Assembly: GCF_001571225.1 (NCBI RefSeq)
Contig: NZ_BCTJ01000022.1
Coordinates: forward strand, 1 to 64,000
Source: Hydrogenophaga palleronii NBRC 102513
GTDB lineage: Bacteria; Pseudomonadota; Gammaproteobacteria; Burkholderiales; Burkholderiaceae_C
Length of the DNA: 64,000 bases
Direction of reading: 5' to 3'
The notes below the pieces were generated by a model. That model worked only from the letters and a program-made list of their open reading frames with translations. It was not told the origin of the DNA and did no database searches. The position numbers were made by a program, and so were the translations under genes. Positions 1-8,881 of this stretch are shown here, one piece after another (positions within the stretch are counted from its first letter, which is position 1; every line of letters starts with the position of its first letter).

Positions 1-258
1 GCCTTCGGCGCTACGAGGGGGGACGGCACCTGGGGCCGGCGAAGCCGGACCCTCGGTGCCCTTGGTCTGCGCTTTCTCATGCGCTGTGGGTTGCGCGCCG
101 GCTGGTGCCTCTGCGCCGCTGCGCGGCGTCTCCCTCTGTGTTGGGCCTGCGGCGTTACGAGGCGGGCGGCCCTTGGGGCCAGCCCAGTCGGACCGTCGTT
201 GCCCCTTGGCGGGCGCTTGTTGCGTGCGCTGTGGGTCGCGCGCCGGCTGGCGCCTCTG
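1..258 (+). repeat. Diverged tandem copy of a dispersed GC-rich intergenic repeat; rest of 1-422 has no gene
   Basis: Bases 1-113 and 146-258 align to each other with a period of about 145 bp; the best conserved stretch is 81-113 against 226-258. The first 65 bases share the core GCTACGAGGGGGGACGGCAC, then GGGCCGGCGAAGCCGGACCC, with copies near 51.6, 52.1 and 60.1 kb. Reading frames across it are arginine/cysteine-rich and unlike protein. Apart from the promoter and leader of the lipoprotein gene, nothing else is seen up to 422. Confidence 0.6.
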
Positions 259-422
259 TGCCCCGCGCTGGCATCCGCTTTCGGCTCACGGGTCACCGTG
301 CTCACATGCGATACGGGTTCTGCTCCGGTGGCTGTAGCATGCGTTGACAGGCGCGTCGGCCTTCTGCGCACAATGCGTGGGCCGGTTATCGCGCACCGCT
401 TTTTCTTTTTTCAGGATCGCTC

Positions 423-1235
423 ATGAAGACTTCATCGCCTCGCCTGTTCACGCGCCGCCCTTTGTTGTTGCTGGCCACCCTGGCCTCGGGCCTGTTGCTC
501 TCGGCCTGTGCCACGCCGCCACCGGGCACCCTGCCGCCGCTCACCGTGACCGGCACGGCCCGTTTCGAGGGCCAGGTGGTGCTGCCCGCCAACGCGGTGC
601 TGGACGTGTCGGTGGCCGACGTCTCGCGCGCCGATGCCCGCGCCAACACCCTGGCCCAGGCCACGCTGCCCGCCAATGGCGCACAACCCCTGCGTTTCAG
701 CCTGCCCGTCGCGGGCCGGCTGGTGCAGGAGCGTGGCAGTTATTCGGTGCGTGCCGAGGTGCTGGTGGACGGCAAGGCCTTGTACGTGACCGACAGCGCC
801 TACCTGGTGCTCGGCCATTCGGGCACCAGCCACGCCGACGTGCTGCTGCGCCCGGTCGACACACGCGCGCAGCCCGCGGCACCGCGCATCGAAAACGTGC
901 GCTGGGCCCTGGTCGCGCTGGACGGCCAGCCGCTGCCGTCGCAGAGCGCGGCCACCACGCCGTACTTCGTGCTCAACGCCGATGGCCACCGCGTCACCGG
1001 CTCGGGTGGCTGCAATGAACTGGTGGGCACGTACACCCTGAGCGGTTCGGCGCTGCAGATGCTGCGTGGCCCACGCCGCGAGTTGAAGGTCTGCGCCACC
1101 GACATGGAACGCGAGCGCGCCCTGCTGTTTGCACTCGCCACCACCGAACAATGGGCCATGGAAGGCCGTCGCCTGCGCCTGCTCGACCGCCTGGGTGCCC
1201 AGGTGGCCCTGTTCGAGGCGCAGCCCGCGCCCTGA
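423..1235 (+). CDS. YbaY/META domain lipoprotein
   Basis: This 270-residue protein has a basic N-terminus, a hydrophobic stretch and a lipobox LSAC ending at Cys29, so it should be a lipid-anchored envelope protein. Residues about 37-155 resemble the YbaY-type lipoprotein domain, a beta-sandwich built around a non-covalent interaction role of unknown substrate. Residues about 165-265 look like a META/HslJ domain, with the typical SGGCN followed by GTY near 193-202 and a conserved Cys near 222. YbaY plus META fusions are common in Betaproteobacteria and are usually linked to envelope stress or heat-shock proteins; a biochemical role is not known. A strong bidirectional terminator follows directly. 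The start is the only Met before the signal peptide. Confidence 0.85.
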   Translation: MKTSSPRLFTRRPLLLLATLASGLLLSACATPPPGTLPPLTVTGTARFEGQVVLPANAVLDVSVADVSRADARANTLAQATLPANGAQPLRFSLPVAGRLVQERGSYSVRAEVLVDGKALYVTDSAYLVLGHSGTSHADVLLRPVDTRAQPAAPRIENVRWALVALDGQPLPSQSAATTPYFVLNADGHRVTGSGGCNELVGTYTLSGSALQMLRGPRRELKVCATDMERERALLFALATTEQWAMEGRRLRLLDRLGAQVALFEAQPAP

Positions 1236-1258
1236 GCGGCCCGGCATATGCGCCCATG

Positions 1259-1288
1259 AAAAAAGCCTCCCGCTCGGGAGGCTTTTTT
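1259..1288. terminator. Bidirectional Rho-independent terminator
   Basis: Six A, stem GCCTCCC, loop GCTC, stem GGGAGGC, six T. It separates the convergent lipoprotein gene (+) and the D-lactate dehydrogenase-type gene (-). Confidence 0.9.
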
Positions 1289-1308
1289 GTCCAGAGCCAG
1301 CGCCGCAC

Positions 1309-2733
1309 TCAAAGAGCGAAGATCTTGCCCGGGTTCATGATGTTGTCGGGGTCCAGCGCGCGCTTGATGCTGCGCATCATGTCCACCGCGCCGGCACCAG
1401 CCTCGGTGAGCAGGAACTCCATCTTGTGCAGGCCCACGCCGTGCTCGCCCGAGCAGGTGCCGCCCAGGCTCAGCGCGCGCGCCACCAGCTTGTGGTTGAG
1501 CTCCTCGGCCAGCGTGTGTTCTTCCGGCTTGTCCGGGTCGATCAGGTAACCGAAGTGGAAGTTGCCATCGCCCACGTGGCCGACCAGGAAGTAGGGCAGG
1601 CCGGCGGCGTCGGCCTCGGTCACCGAGTCGAGCAGGCAGTCGGCCAGGCGGCTGATCGGCACGCAGGTGTCGGTGGAGATGGCGCGGCAGCCCGGCTTGC
1701 TCTGGATGGCGGCGAAGTAGGCGTTGTGCCGTGCGGTCCACAGGCGCGTGCGCTCCTCGGGCGTGTCGGCCCACTCGAAGGCGTTGCCGCCGAAGTCGCT
1801 GGCGATCTCCTGCACCGTCTCGGCCTGCTCCTTCACGCTCGCGGGCGAGCCGTGGAACTCCATCAGCAGCATGTTCTCTTCGCGCAGGCCCAGCTTGCTG
1901 TGTGCGTTGACCATGCGCACGGTGTTGTGGTCGATCAGCTCGCAGCGCGCGATCGGCACACCGAGCTGGATCACCTGGATCACGGTGCGCACGGCGGCCT
2001 CGATGGTGGGGAAGGAACAGGTGGCGGCCGAGATGGCTTCGGGCAGCGGATAGAGCTTGAGGGTGATCTCGGTGATCACGCCCAGCGTGCCCTCGCTGCC
2101 CACCAGCAGGCGGGTGAGGTCGTAGCCGGCGCTGCTCTTCCTGGCGCGCGTGCCGGTGCGGATGACTTCGCCCTGGGCGGTGACGACTTCGAGCGCCAGC
2201 ACGTTCTCGCGCATGGTGCCGTAGCGCACCGCGTTCGTGCCCGAAGCGCGGGTGGCGCACATGCCGCCGATGGAGGCATCGGCGCCGGGGTCGATGGGGA
2301 AGAACAGGCCCTCGCTCTTCACCGCCTCGTTGACCGCCTTGCGCGTGACGCCGGGCTGCACCGTCACGGTGAGGTCTTCGGCGTTGACCGAGAGCACCTG
2401 GTTCATGCGGCTGAGGTCGATGCTGATGCCGCCCTGCACGGCCAGCAGGTGGCCTTCGAGCGAGGAGCCCACGCCGAAGGGAATCACCGGCACACGGTGC
2501 TGCGCGGCGAGCGCCACCGCATCGGCCACGTCCTGCGTGCTCTGCGCGAACACCACCGCCACCGGCGGTGGCACCTGGTAGATGGACTCGTCGCGGCCGT
2601 GCTGTTCGCGCACCACCAGGGCGGTGGAGCATTGCGCGCCGAAGCGCGCCTGCAGGGCGTCAAGGAAACCGTCCGGGATGGCGCGTGCGTGTACTTCGGG
2701 CGCCAGGTGGTGCAGGGTGGTGGGGGCGTTCAT
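1309..2733 (-). CDS. FAD-linked oxidase, D-lactate dehydrogenase (cytochrome) type
   Basis: The 474-residue protein belongs to the vanillyl-alcohol-oxidase/PCMH flavoprotein superfamily, in the Dld/GlcD branch. Residues about 50-190 form the FAD-binding PCMH domain, with PFGVGSSLEGH near 85-95 and GADASIGGMCATRASG near 145-165. The C-terminal FAD-oxidase domain ends with GHVGDGNFHF near 383 and the GEHGVG motif near 426, residues that bind the hydroxy-acid and flavin. The family oxidises D-2-hydroxy acids such as D-lactate or glycolate and passes electrons to cytochrome c or the quinone pool. No GlcE/GlcF subunit genes lie next to it, so a single-chain D-lactate dehydrogenase is more likely than glycolate oxidase. 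Substrate is inferred, not shown. Confidence 0.88.
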   Translation of the reverse strand: MNAPTTLHHLAPEVHARAIPDGFLDALQARFGAQCSTALVVREQHGRDESIYQVPPPVAVVFAQSTQDVADAVALAAQHRVPVIPFGVGSSLEGHLLAVQGGISIDLSRMNQVLSVNAEDLTVTVQPGVTRKAVNEAVKSEGLFFPIDPGADASIGGMCATRASGTNAVRYGTMRENVLALEVVTAQGEVIRTGTRARKSSAGYDLTRLLVGSEGTLGVITEITLKLYPLPEAISAATCSFPTIEAAVRTVIQVIQLGVPIARCELIDHNTVRMVNAHSKLGLREENMLLMEFHGSPASVKEQAETVQEIASDFGGNAFEWADTPEERTRLWTARHNAYFAAIQSKPGCRAISTDTCVPISRLADCLLDSVTEADAAGLPYFLVGHVGDGNFHFGYLIDPDKPEEHTLAEELNHKLVARALSLGGTCSGEHGVGLHKMEFLLTEAGAGAVDMMRSIKRALDPDNIMNPGKIFAL

Positions 2734-2823
2734 GGGGCAGGTCTCCGGTCGCTGTGTAGGTGACAGCGGGCCAGTTTAAGCCTTGCGGTCGCGCTGTGTG
2801 CGGCCGCGGCGCGCGCCGCCGCC

Positions 2824-3090
2824 TCAGCGCCGTTCGCTGCGGGAGATGCGTGGGGAGGTGTTGTCGGTGGCGTCCAGGCGCGCGATGCGCGGCAGCTGGG
2901 CCTGGCGCGGTGCCGGCACGCTGGAAGAAGAAGAGGAGGGGGAGGAGGAAGACGCCTGGCGGGCAGGCGGACCGGTCTGGGCGCTGGCCATGCCGGCCAG
3001 GCCGAGCGTGCAGGCGGCAATGAGCTGCACGCTGCGGGCTTCGAATTGGGACAGGCGCTGGGAGGTGGTACGGGGGCGGGATCGCGACAT
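2824..3090 (-). CDS. Small secreted hypothetical protein, Ser-rich linker
   Basis: An 88-residue frame starting at the ATG at 3090, which has AGGAG about 9 bases upstream; an in-frame ATG at 3141 lacks a clear ribosome site. Residues about 17-38 form a hydrophobic segment ending MASAQ, a likely signal peptide. It is followed by a serine run (SSSSPSSSSSS) and a basic C-terminus. No recognised domain. It lies 90 bases upstream of the D-lactate dehydrogenase-type gene on the same strand. It could be a lineage-specific envelope protein or a spurious frame; the ribosome site and signal peptide favour the former. Confidence 0.5.
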   Translation of the reverse strand: MSRSRPRTTSQRLSQFEARSVQLIAACTLGLAGMASAQTGPPARQASSSSPSSSSSSVPAPRQAQLPRIARLDATDNTSPRISRSERR

Positions 3091-3297
3091 CGGTGGTGGC
3101 TCCTGCGGTGGGTGGAACAAGAGGCCCATTACCGCCCGCATCGCCGGGTGAGGCCAGCACTATTGCCGGACGTTGCCTCCATCACATGCGCTTTGCGGGG
3201 GACACATTTGCCTGCATTCCCTCACAATCCCCGGGTGGCATGCCGCCACCGGTCCGATGCGACCCGCAGCGACCCGACGAGAGGACACACAAACACC

Positions 3298-3864
3298 ATG
3301 GGCAACCGACTCACCCAGATCGCCACCCGCACCGGCGACGCCGGCACCACCGGGCTGGGCGACAACACCCGCGTCTCCAAGGACAGCCTGCGCGTGCACG
3401 CCATGGGCGATGTCGACGAGCTCAATTCGCACATCGGCCTGCTGCTGTGCGAAGAGCTGCCCGACGGCGTGCGCGCGCTGCTGGTGGAGATCCAGCACCA
3501 GCTCTTCAACCTCGGTGGTGAGCTGTCCATTCCCGGCTTCGAGCTGCTCAAGCCCGAGGCCGTGCTTGCGCTCGACGAAGCGCTGGCCGAACACAACGAG
3601 GCGCTGCCGCGGCTGCAGGAGTTCATCCTGCCCGCCGGCAACCGCGCCGCCAGCCAGGCCCACGTGTGCCGCACCGTGGCACGCCGCGCCGAGCGCGCGG
3701 TGGTGGCACTGGACACCGCCGAAACCCTGAAGGACACGCCGCGCCAGTACCTCAACCGCCTGAGCGACCTGATGTTCGTGCTGGCCCGCGTGCTCAACCG
3801 CATGCACGGTGGCGATGACGTGTACTGGAAGAGCGAGCGCATGGCGAAGGCCGACGCACCATGA
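3298..3864 (+). CDS. Cob(I)alamin adenosyltransferase, PduO type
   Basis: This 188-residue protein transfers the adenosyl group of ATP to cob(I)alamin, making adenosylcobalamin. The N-terminal TRTGDAGTTGLGDNTRVSKD (about residues 10-29) is the conserved ATP-binding motif of PduO-type enzymes. The rest is an all-helical bundle with a conserved VCRTVARRAERAVVAL segment. The open frame extends upstream, but translation most likely starts at the ATG at 3298, which has GAGAGGA in front and gives the normal family length. Its stop overlaps the start of the next gene (ATGA), so the two are co-translated. The family is housekeeping in B12-using bacteria. Confidence 0.92.
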   Translation: MGNRLTQIATRTGDAGTTGLGDNTRVSKDSLRVHAMGDVDELNSHIGLLLCEELPDGVRALLVEIQHQLFNLGGELSIPGFELLKPEAVLALDEALAEHNEALPRLQEFILPAGNRAASQAHVCRTVARRAERAVVALDTAETLKDTPRQYLNRLSDLMFVLARVLNRMHGGDDVYWKSERMAKADAP

Positions 3865-4241
3865 GACCTGCGCGAACCGCCATGGCGCTGGCGCTGGGCC
3901 TCGCGGTGACGGCTCTCGCGCTCCCGGCCGGGGCGCAACAGGCGAAGAAAAAAGACAAGGCCGCGGCCGCTGATGCGCGGGAAACGGTGACGCTGGTTTG
4001 CGAAGCGGTTTACCTGCCCGCGCGAACCACCTGGACGCGCACCGTGCGCATCGCCTACGACAAGCAGCGTGTGCAGGCGGTGCACATCGACGGCGTGCCG
4101 GCCTATACCTTCTCGGTCCAGAAAAACACCATCGCCACCGCGCTCGACAACGAGCGCATCCAGATCGACGTTGCCGCCCAGACCTGGAGCAGCGACTTCC
4201 GCGGCCAGGCCACGGCCCAGGGGCGTTGCGAGCGCGAGTGA
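3861..4241 (+). CDS. Secreted conserved hypothetical protein
   Basis: The 126-residue product has a clear signal peptide: basic start, hydrophobic core, and cleavage probably after AGA at about residue 25. The mature part starts with a lysine-rich stretch (QQAKKKDKAAAADARETV), then a small beta-rich domain with cysteines in LVCEAVYLP and GRCERE that could form a disulfide. Its ATG overlaps the adenosyltransferase stop by 4 bases, so it is translationally coupled. No family function is recognised. It probably acts in the periplasm. Confidence 0.75.
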   Translation: MRPARTAMALALGLAVTALALPAGAQQAKKKDKAAAADARETVTLVCEAVYLPARTTWTRTVRIAYDKQRVQAVHIDGVPAYTFSVQKNTIATALDNERIQIDVAAQTWSSDFRGQATAQGRCERE

Positions 4242-4345
4242 TCCTGCGCGCCCGCCGGCACCGCTGGCGTGGCGTTGTTCGGTGGCGTTTGGGGGTGACA
4301 CCGGAATCGGGCACACTGGCCCGCCATCCACCCATTGGACCTCCC

Positions 4346-4984
4346 ATGCAACTCGTCGGCATGCTTGATTCGCCCTACGTGCGGCGCGTCGCCATCTCCC
4401 TCCAACTGCTCGGCCTGCGCTTCGAGCACCGCTCGCTCTCGGTGTTCAGCACCTTCGACCAGTTCCAGAAGATCAACCCGGTCGTCAAGGCGCCCACCCT
4501 GGTGTGCGACGACGGCACGGTGCTGATGGACTCCAACCTGATCCTGGACTACGCACAAGCCCGCGCGCGGCCACGCAGCCTGCTGCCCGCCGAACTGCCC
4601 GCACTCGCGCTCGACCTGCGCCTCACCGGCCTTGCGCTGGCGGCCTGCGAGAAGAGCGTGCAGATCGTCTACGAGCGCGGCCTGCGCCCGCCCGAGAAAC
4701 TGCACCAGCCCTGGGTCGAGCGCGTCAGCGGCCAGCTGCTCGCGGCCTATGCTGAGCTGGAGCATTCGCTCGCCGCGCGCACACTGCCCGCCGTCACCGG
4801 CGCCCGCCTGACCCAGGCCGGTGTGACGGTGGCCGTGGCCTGGCACTTCACGCAGCAGATGCTGCCCGAGGTGGTGCCCGCCGCCGACCACCCGGCGCTC
4901 GTGGCCTGGTCTGCGCAGGCCGAAGCATTGCCCGCCTTCCGCGCCGCGCCGCACGGCGACAGCACCTACCAGCATGTCGGCTGA
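4346..4984 (+). CDS. Glutathione S-transferase family protein
   Basis: A 212-residue protein with an N-terminal thioredoxin-fold half (MLDSPYVRRVAISLQLLGL; Ser9 sits where the activating Ser/Cys is usually found) and the conserved VKAPTLVCDDGTVLMDSNLILDY segment. That segment carries the cis-Pro and the glutathione-contacting Asp-Ser. Residues about 90-212 form the helical C-terminal domain. The open frame runs upstream into the previous gene, but the family N-terminus fixes the start at 4346. The stop overlaps the downstream GNAT gene by 11 bases. The substrate cannot be deduced. Confidence 0.88.
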   Translation: MQLVGMLDSPYVRRVAISLQLLGLRFEHRSLSVFSTFDQFQKINPVVKAPTLVCDDGTVLMDSNLILDYAQARARPRSLLPAELPALALDLRLTGLALAACEKSVQIVYERGLRPPEKLHQPWVERVSGQLLAAYAELEHSLAARTLPAVTGARLTQAGVTVAVAWHFTQQMLPEVVPAADHPALVAWSAQAEALPAFRAAPHGDSTYQHVG

Positions 4985-5537
4985 GACGGGTGCACCGGGT
5001 GCGCTGCGTGCAACTGCCAATGCCAACGCAAACAACACGCTGCGCATCGAAGAGCTGCAGCAGCACCCCGGCCTGATCGGCCCCATCGCCGCCCAACTGC
5101 ACGCCGAGTGGCGCGACTTCGCACCCTGGGCCTCCTTGCCGGCCATCGAACAACGCCTGGCGCAACACGCGCAGCAAGGCCAGCAGGGGCGGGTGCCGTT
5201 TGCGTTCGTGGCACTGGAGGGAGGGGCGGGAGAGCGGGGAGAGGCGGGCGCGGACCACTTCCTGGGCACCGCCAGCGTCAAGCTGTTTGAGCTGCCCGGC
5301 CACCCCGACAAGCCGCACTGGCTGGGCGAGGTGTTCGTGGCGCCGCAGGCGCGGGGCCGTGGCATCGGCAGCGCGCTCGTCTGCGCCTGCATCGAAGAAA
5401 GCCGGCGGCAGGGTCTGCCGGCGCTGTACCTCTACACGCCCGACCAGCAGGCGCTCTACGCCCGCCTGGGCTGGGTGGCGGTGGAAGAGGTCGAGGCCAA
5501 CGGCGAGACCGTGTCCATCATGCGCCTGGGGCTCTGA
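4974..5537 (+). CDS. GNAT family N-acetyltransferase
   Basis: A 187-residue acetyltransferase. The acetyl-CoA pyrophosphate-binding motif A is seen as VAPQARGRGIGSAL (RGRGIG at 127-132). It is followed by the alpha-3 helix and the LYTPDQQALYARLGW segment, the usual C-terminal YxxLGF-like feature. Residues 82-95 are a glycine/acidic loop, probably flexible. It overlaps the GST gene by 11 bases and should be in the same transcript. The acceptor substrate is unknown. Confidence 0.88.
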   Translation: MSAETGAPGALRATANANANNTLRIEELQQHPGLIGPIAAQLHAEWRDFAPWASLPAIEQRLAQHAQQGQQGRVPFAFVALEGGAGERGEAGADHFLGTASVKLFELPGHPDKPHWLGEVFVAPQARGRGIGSALVCACIEESRRQGLPALYLYTPDQQALYARLGWVAVEEVEANGETVSIMRLGL

Positions 5538-5673
5538 ACGCGGCAGGCGTCCCCGGGGACTCGCGCGCCACCACCATGCCGGTGCACGCGCTGGAGGTCA
5601 GCCCGCCCGCGGTGGTGTCGGACCGCAGGGCCTCGCCCGTGGCCGGCGATGGTGTGACCGCACACCGTGCAGT

Positions 5674-6801
5674 TCAGGGCGCGGGGTGCCAGTGGGCTGC
5701 GTCGCGTTGCGCGTCGAAGCTCAGGGGGTTGTCCGGGCCGGACTGGGAGAACCTCTGCTTGCAACCGTTGATGGTGCCGGCATCGCCCTTGCTCACGAAG
5801 TTCCCGGAGGCCTCGCAGAAGGTCTTGACCATGTAGCTGTTGCACTGCGCGAGGGTGAGGGGCTTGGCGGGTGGCGTTGACGGGGAGAGAAAGTCCCAGG
5901 CCACGGATTGCAGGGCCTTCGCCTGGGCCGCACCCACCCCGGAAGGGGACCAGGCCCCGACCGGCGAACGCCCGTAGATGGTGGCGTAGGACACCAGCGC
6001 AACGTAGTAGGCCCCGGCCCGCGTGAGGTGCACATCGTCGGTGAACAACTGCCCCATCGTGGCCTTGACGTCGGCCTGCGAGAAACCCGGCAGTTGCTGG
6101 CGGGTGGAGCGGTCCACCAGGGCCGCCAGGGCGGCGGCGGCGGGAATCTGCCGGATGCGGTCCGGCCGGTTCTCATGGATCAGCGAGGTGTTGATGCGCG
6201 TGGCGATGCACTGCCACGCCTGATCCGCTTCGCGTTCGTATTGCACCCAGGTCTGCGGGTTGGCCATGTCCTTGATGCCCCACCACGAGGTGTAGAGGTA
6301 GGTCTGCACCGCCGGGTTGGCATCGTGGGCGCGCTCGTGGAAATGCCGCAGCTGGCGCACGGTGTCTTCCCAGATCAGGGGGCCCAGCAGATCGTGGCGC
6401 TCGGTGATCAGCAACACGTTGTAGCGGTCTCCCCCGATCTCCTTGCCGCTGCGAAGCTCCCCCAGGACGTCGATGTCCGACCCCGACCGGTTCTTGCCTT
6501 GCCGATAGCCTGACCAGCTGCCCTGGCCGTGGGTGCGTGCCCTGATGGGCGAGCCGATGACGATCTGCTGGTTGTAGCGCGCGGGGGTGCCCATGCTGCT
6601 GGCGATCTGGGTGATGTACTCGCCCACGGGGTTGTCCGTCAGGCTGTGGCCTGAAACGAAAAGACGCAGGTTGCCGGAGGGGGCCTGTGGGGGTTCTGCG
6701 GCAAGAGACGCCACGGTGCCGAAGACCAGGGCGGCCGCGCCCAGAGATCGCAGCAAACGGGACAGCGTGGGCAATGGCGTGCGCGGGGTGGAGTGGGTCA
6801 T
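5674..6801 (-). CDS. Secreted SGNH/GDSL-hydrolase-like protein
   Basis: A 375-residue protein from the ATG at 6801; an in-frame ATG at 6855 is also possible and neither has a strong ribosome site. Residues about 14-36 form a signal peptide ending SLAAE. The block LFVSGHSLTDNP (Ser53) looks like the nucleophile block of SGNH hydrolases, and DDVHLT (Asp255, His258) fits the C-terminal Asp-x-x-His block. The C-terminal 80 residues hold three cysteines (AQCNSYMVKTFCEASG, GCKQRF) and may be a disulfide-bonded appendage. It could be an esterase acting on a cell-wall or extracellular ester, but the family assignment rests on short motifs. Confidence 0.65.
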   Translation of the reverse strand: MTHSTPRTPLPTLSRLLRSLGAAALVFGTVASLAAEPPQAPSGNLRLFVSGHSLTDNPVGEYITQIASSMGTPARYNQQIVIGSPIRARTHGQGSWSGYRQGKNRSGSDIDVLGELRSGKEIGGDRYNVLLITERHDLLGPLIWEDTVRQLRHFHERAHDANPAVQTYLYTSWWGIKDMANPQTWVQYEREADQAWQCIATRINTSLIHENRPDRIRQIPAAAALAALVDRSTRQQLPGFSQADVKATMGQLFTDDVHLTRAGAYYVALVSYATIYGRSPVGAWSPSGVGAAQAKALQSVAWDFLSPSTPPAKPLTLAQCNSYMVKTFCEASGNFVSKGDAGTINGCKQRFSQSGPDNPLSFDAQRDAAHWHPAP

Positions 6802-6941
6802 GGCAGAGACGGTTGAGGTGGGGCCGATGGAGGTTTCAGCGCTCGTTGGCGGCATGCTGGTCACGCGCAACGAGAAATCAGCTGCTGCGAACAGCATCGA
6901 CCATACCGAGGCGCGCGGGCCTACGTCAAGCCGCCCACCGG

Positions 6942-7364
6942 TCAGCGCCCGCCCAGCACCGCCATGGTGATGCGCGAAACGCAGGTCAGCTCGCCCGCGT
7001 CGTTGCTCAGGTCGATCTGCCACACCTGCGTGGTGCGGCCGATGTGCACCGGCCGCGTGACGCCCGTCACCCAGCCCGCGGTTGCGCCCTTCAGGTGGTT
7101 GGCGTTGATGTCCAGGCCCACCGCGCGCTGGCCTTCCGGGCAGCTGTAGGCCGCGCCGCACGAGCCCAGCGTTTCGGCCAGCACCACGCTCACGCCGCCG
7201 TGCAGCAGGCCGTAGGGCTGCTTGGTGCGGGCGTCCACCGGCACGCGGGCGCGGATGAAGTCGGGCCCGACTTCCAGGAACTCGATGCCGAGCTGCTGCA
7301 CCGCCGTGTCCTGGTGGATGCGGGTGAGTTCTTCGACCGAGATGGGCTTTTTCCAGATGTTCAA
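6942..7364 (-). CDS. Hotdog-fold thioesterase (YdiI/PaaI-like), TTG start
   Basis: The frame is open to 7463, but the upstream part is not protein-like. A TTG at 7364 has GGAGA six bases upstream, and starting there gives 140 residues, the normal family length. The active-site block LHGGVSVVLAETLG carries His55-Gly-Gly and the catalytic Glu64, as in YdiI and EntH. Such enzymes hydrolyse acyl-CoA or aryl-CoA thioesters in the cytoplasm as tetramers. It stands alone between two unrelated genes. A second hotdog thioesterase of a different subtype is at 35652-36077. Confidence 0.88.
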   Translation of the reverse strand: MNIWKKPISVEELTRIHQDTAVQQLGIEFLEVGPDFIRARVPVDARTKQPYGLLHGGVSVVLAETLGSCGAAYSCPEGQRAVGLDINANHLKGATAGWVTGVTRPVHIGRTTQVWQIDLSNDAGELTCVSRITMAVLGGR

Positions 7365-7522
7365 ACGGGTTCTCCAGTGATCAAGGGCGCCCCTATTAAA
7401 ACCGCGCCCGCGTGCCCGGTACGCCGGCAGGGCCGGGTGGCTGCGTGTGGAGGCGGCAAGCACCTACAGACAGCGGCGCGCCGGGCGCGCATCATGGTGC
7501 GAAACAGGCCCAGTCACCCACC

Positions 7523-8833
7523 ATGACACCCACCCGCCGCCGGCCTCTGCCCGTCCTCGGCGCTCTCGGCGCCCTGGCGGCGCTGCTCGCGGCCGCCGCC
7601 GTGGCGCTGTGGGCCATGTTGCCCAACGACGAACAGCTGGCGCGCCGCATCGAGGCCGAGTTCCAGGCCCGCCTCGGGCAACCGCTGGTGGTGGGCGGCT
7701 TGCGCTGGCGCCTGCTGGGTGGGCCCGTGCTGGAGCTGCGCGACGTGCACACGCAGCAGCAACCCGAAGCCATTCAGGCCCGCCGCATCACCCTCTACCC
7801 CGCGCTGTGGCCCCTGTTGCGCCAGCGGTTGGTGATTCACCGGCTGGAGGTGGACGGTGCTGTGCTGCCGCGCGAGGCGCTTGCGGCGTTTCGGGGCGAG
7901 GCGCCAGGCAACAAGCAAGCTGTGCAGGCCGTGGAGGCCGTGCAGTTGCGCCGCCTGCGCGTGACCGACACCACCTACATCTCGCACAGCGGCACCCGCG
8001 AGGTGTACGAGGGCGAGGTGGACTTTGACGACGACCGCCTGCCGCGGCGCATCCACCTCCTGCGCCCGGGCGTGGTGCCGCCGTTGACGCTGCAGGCCAC
8101 ACGCGACGGCAAGACCGAGCGTGGCGCCCACGTCTACCGGCTGAGCGTGCAGGGCGCGGGCGGCACGGCACAGGGCCAGGCGCGGCTGCTCGGCGCAGCC
8201 GACGGCGGCATGACGCTGAGCGGCGAACTCGCGCCGCGCCAGGTGGACGTGCAGGCCATGCTGCAGGCCTTCCACCGGCGCTCGCCCATCGGCGGCGTGG
8301 CCTCGGGCGACACCACGCTGCACGCCGAGGGCGAGTCGCTGGACGCGCTGTTCCGTTCGCTGCGCACACGCAGCGTGCTGAGCGTGGAGCGCGCCAGGAT
8401 GTTGCGCTTCAACCTGGACAAGGCGGTCAAGTCGCTCGGTCGGGACACCGCCGGCGAAACCGCGCTGGACAGCCTCAGCGGCGTGATGGAAACGCAGAAC
8501 ACCGCGCAGGGGCTCAAGACCGTGTTCACCGACGTGAAGGCCGTGGCCGGCACCTACAGCGCGACGGGACGGGTCACATTGCAGCGCCGACAGATCGACG
8601 CCCAGGGCCGGCTGGAAGTGGCGGGCGGCGTGGTGGACGTGCCCTTCGCGCTGCATGGGCCCACGAGCCAGCCCGAAGTTGAACTGGCCTGGGGCAGCCT
8701 GGCCGGTGCGGCCGTGGGCACGGCGGTGTTGCCCGGCATCGGCACCGTGCTCGGTGCCAAGATCGGCGGCGTGCTCAGCGCACCGCCAGAAACCCCGGCA
8801 GAGCGGGCGCGGCGCGAGCGCACGCGCCGCTGA
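7523..8833 (+). CDS. AsmA-like inner-membrane-anchored protein
   Basis: This 436-residue protein begins with one transmembrane segment (about residues 11-37, an Ala/Leu-rich stretch). The periplasmic part resembles the AsmA family: RIEAEFQARLGQPLVVGGLRWRL after the membrane anchor, and an AsmA_2-like C-terminal region from about 250. AsmA-family proteins form bridge-like structures that move lipids or affect outer-membrane assembly. This one is shorter than E. coli AsmA. The open frame extends upstream, but the ATG at 7523 directly precedes the membrane anchor. The product ends in a basic tail (ERARRERTRR). Confidence 0.8.
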   Translation: MTPTRRRPLPVLGALGALAALLAAAAVALWAMLPNDEQLARRIEAEFQARLGQPLVVGGLRWRLLGGPVLELRDVHTQQQPEAIQARRITLYPALWPLLRQRLVIHRLEVDGAVLPREALAAFRGEAPGNKQAVQAVEAVQLRRLRVTDTTYISHSGTREVYEGEVDFDDDRLPRRIHLLRPGVVPPLTLQATRDGKTERGAHVYRLSVQGAGGTAQGQARLLGAADGGMTLSGELAPRQVDVQAMLQAFHRRSPIGGVASGDTTLHAEGESLDALFRSLRTRSVLSVERARMLRFNLDKAVKSLGRDTAGETALDSLSGVMETQNTAQGLKTVFTDVKAVAGTYSATGRVTLQRRQIDAQGRLEVAGGVVDVPFALHGPTSQPEVELAWGSLAGAAVGTAVLPGIGTVLGAKIGGVLSAPPETPAERARRERTRR

Positions 8834-8844
8834 AGAACACCCGC

Positions 8845-8875
8845 AAAAAAAAGGCGGCCACCTTGCGTGGCCGCC
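8845..8875 (-). terminator. Terminator of the permease gene
   Basis: Stem GGCGGCCAC, loop CTTGC, stem GTGGCCGCC, with a run of A on the left that reads as a U-tract on the minus strand. It lies just after the stop of the permease gene at 8882. Confidence 0.8.
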
Positions 8876-8881
8876 AGACAC

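Noticed and set aside
56-426. Short plus-strand frames in the first 430 bases
   Set aside because: Arg/Cys/Gly-rich, no ribosome sites, and they follow the duplicated repeat; no protein evidence.
800-2632. A 610-residue minus-strand frame over the lipoprotein and D-lactate dehydrogenase-type genes
   Set aside because: It is out of frame with the dehydrogenase gene and antisense to the lipoprotein gene; composition is typical of a shadow.
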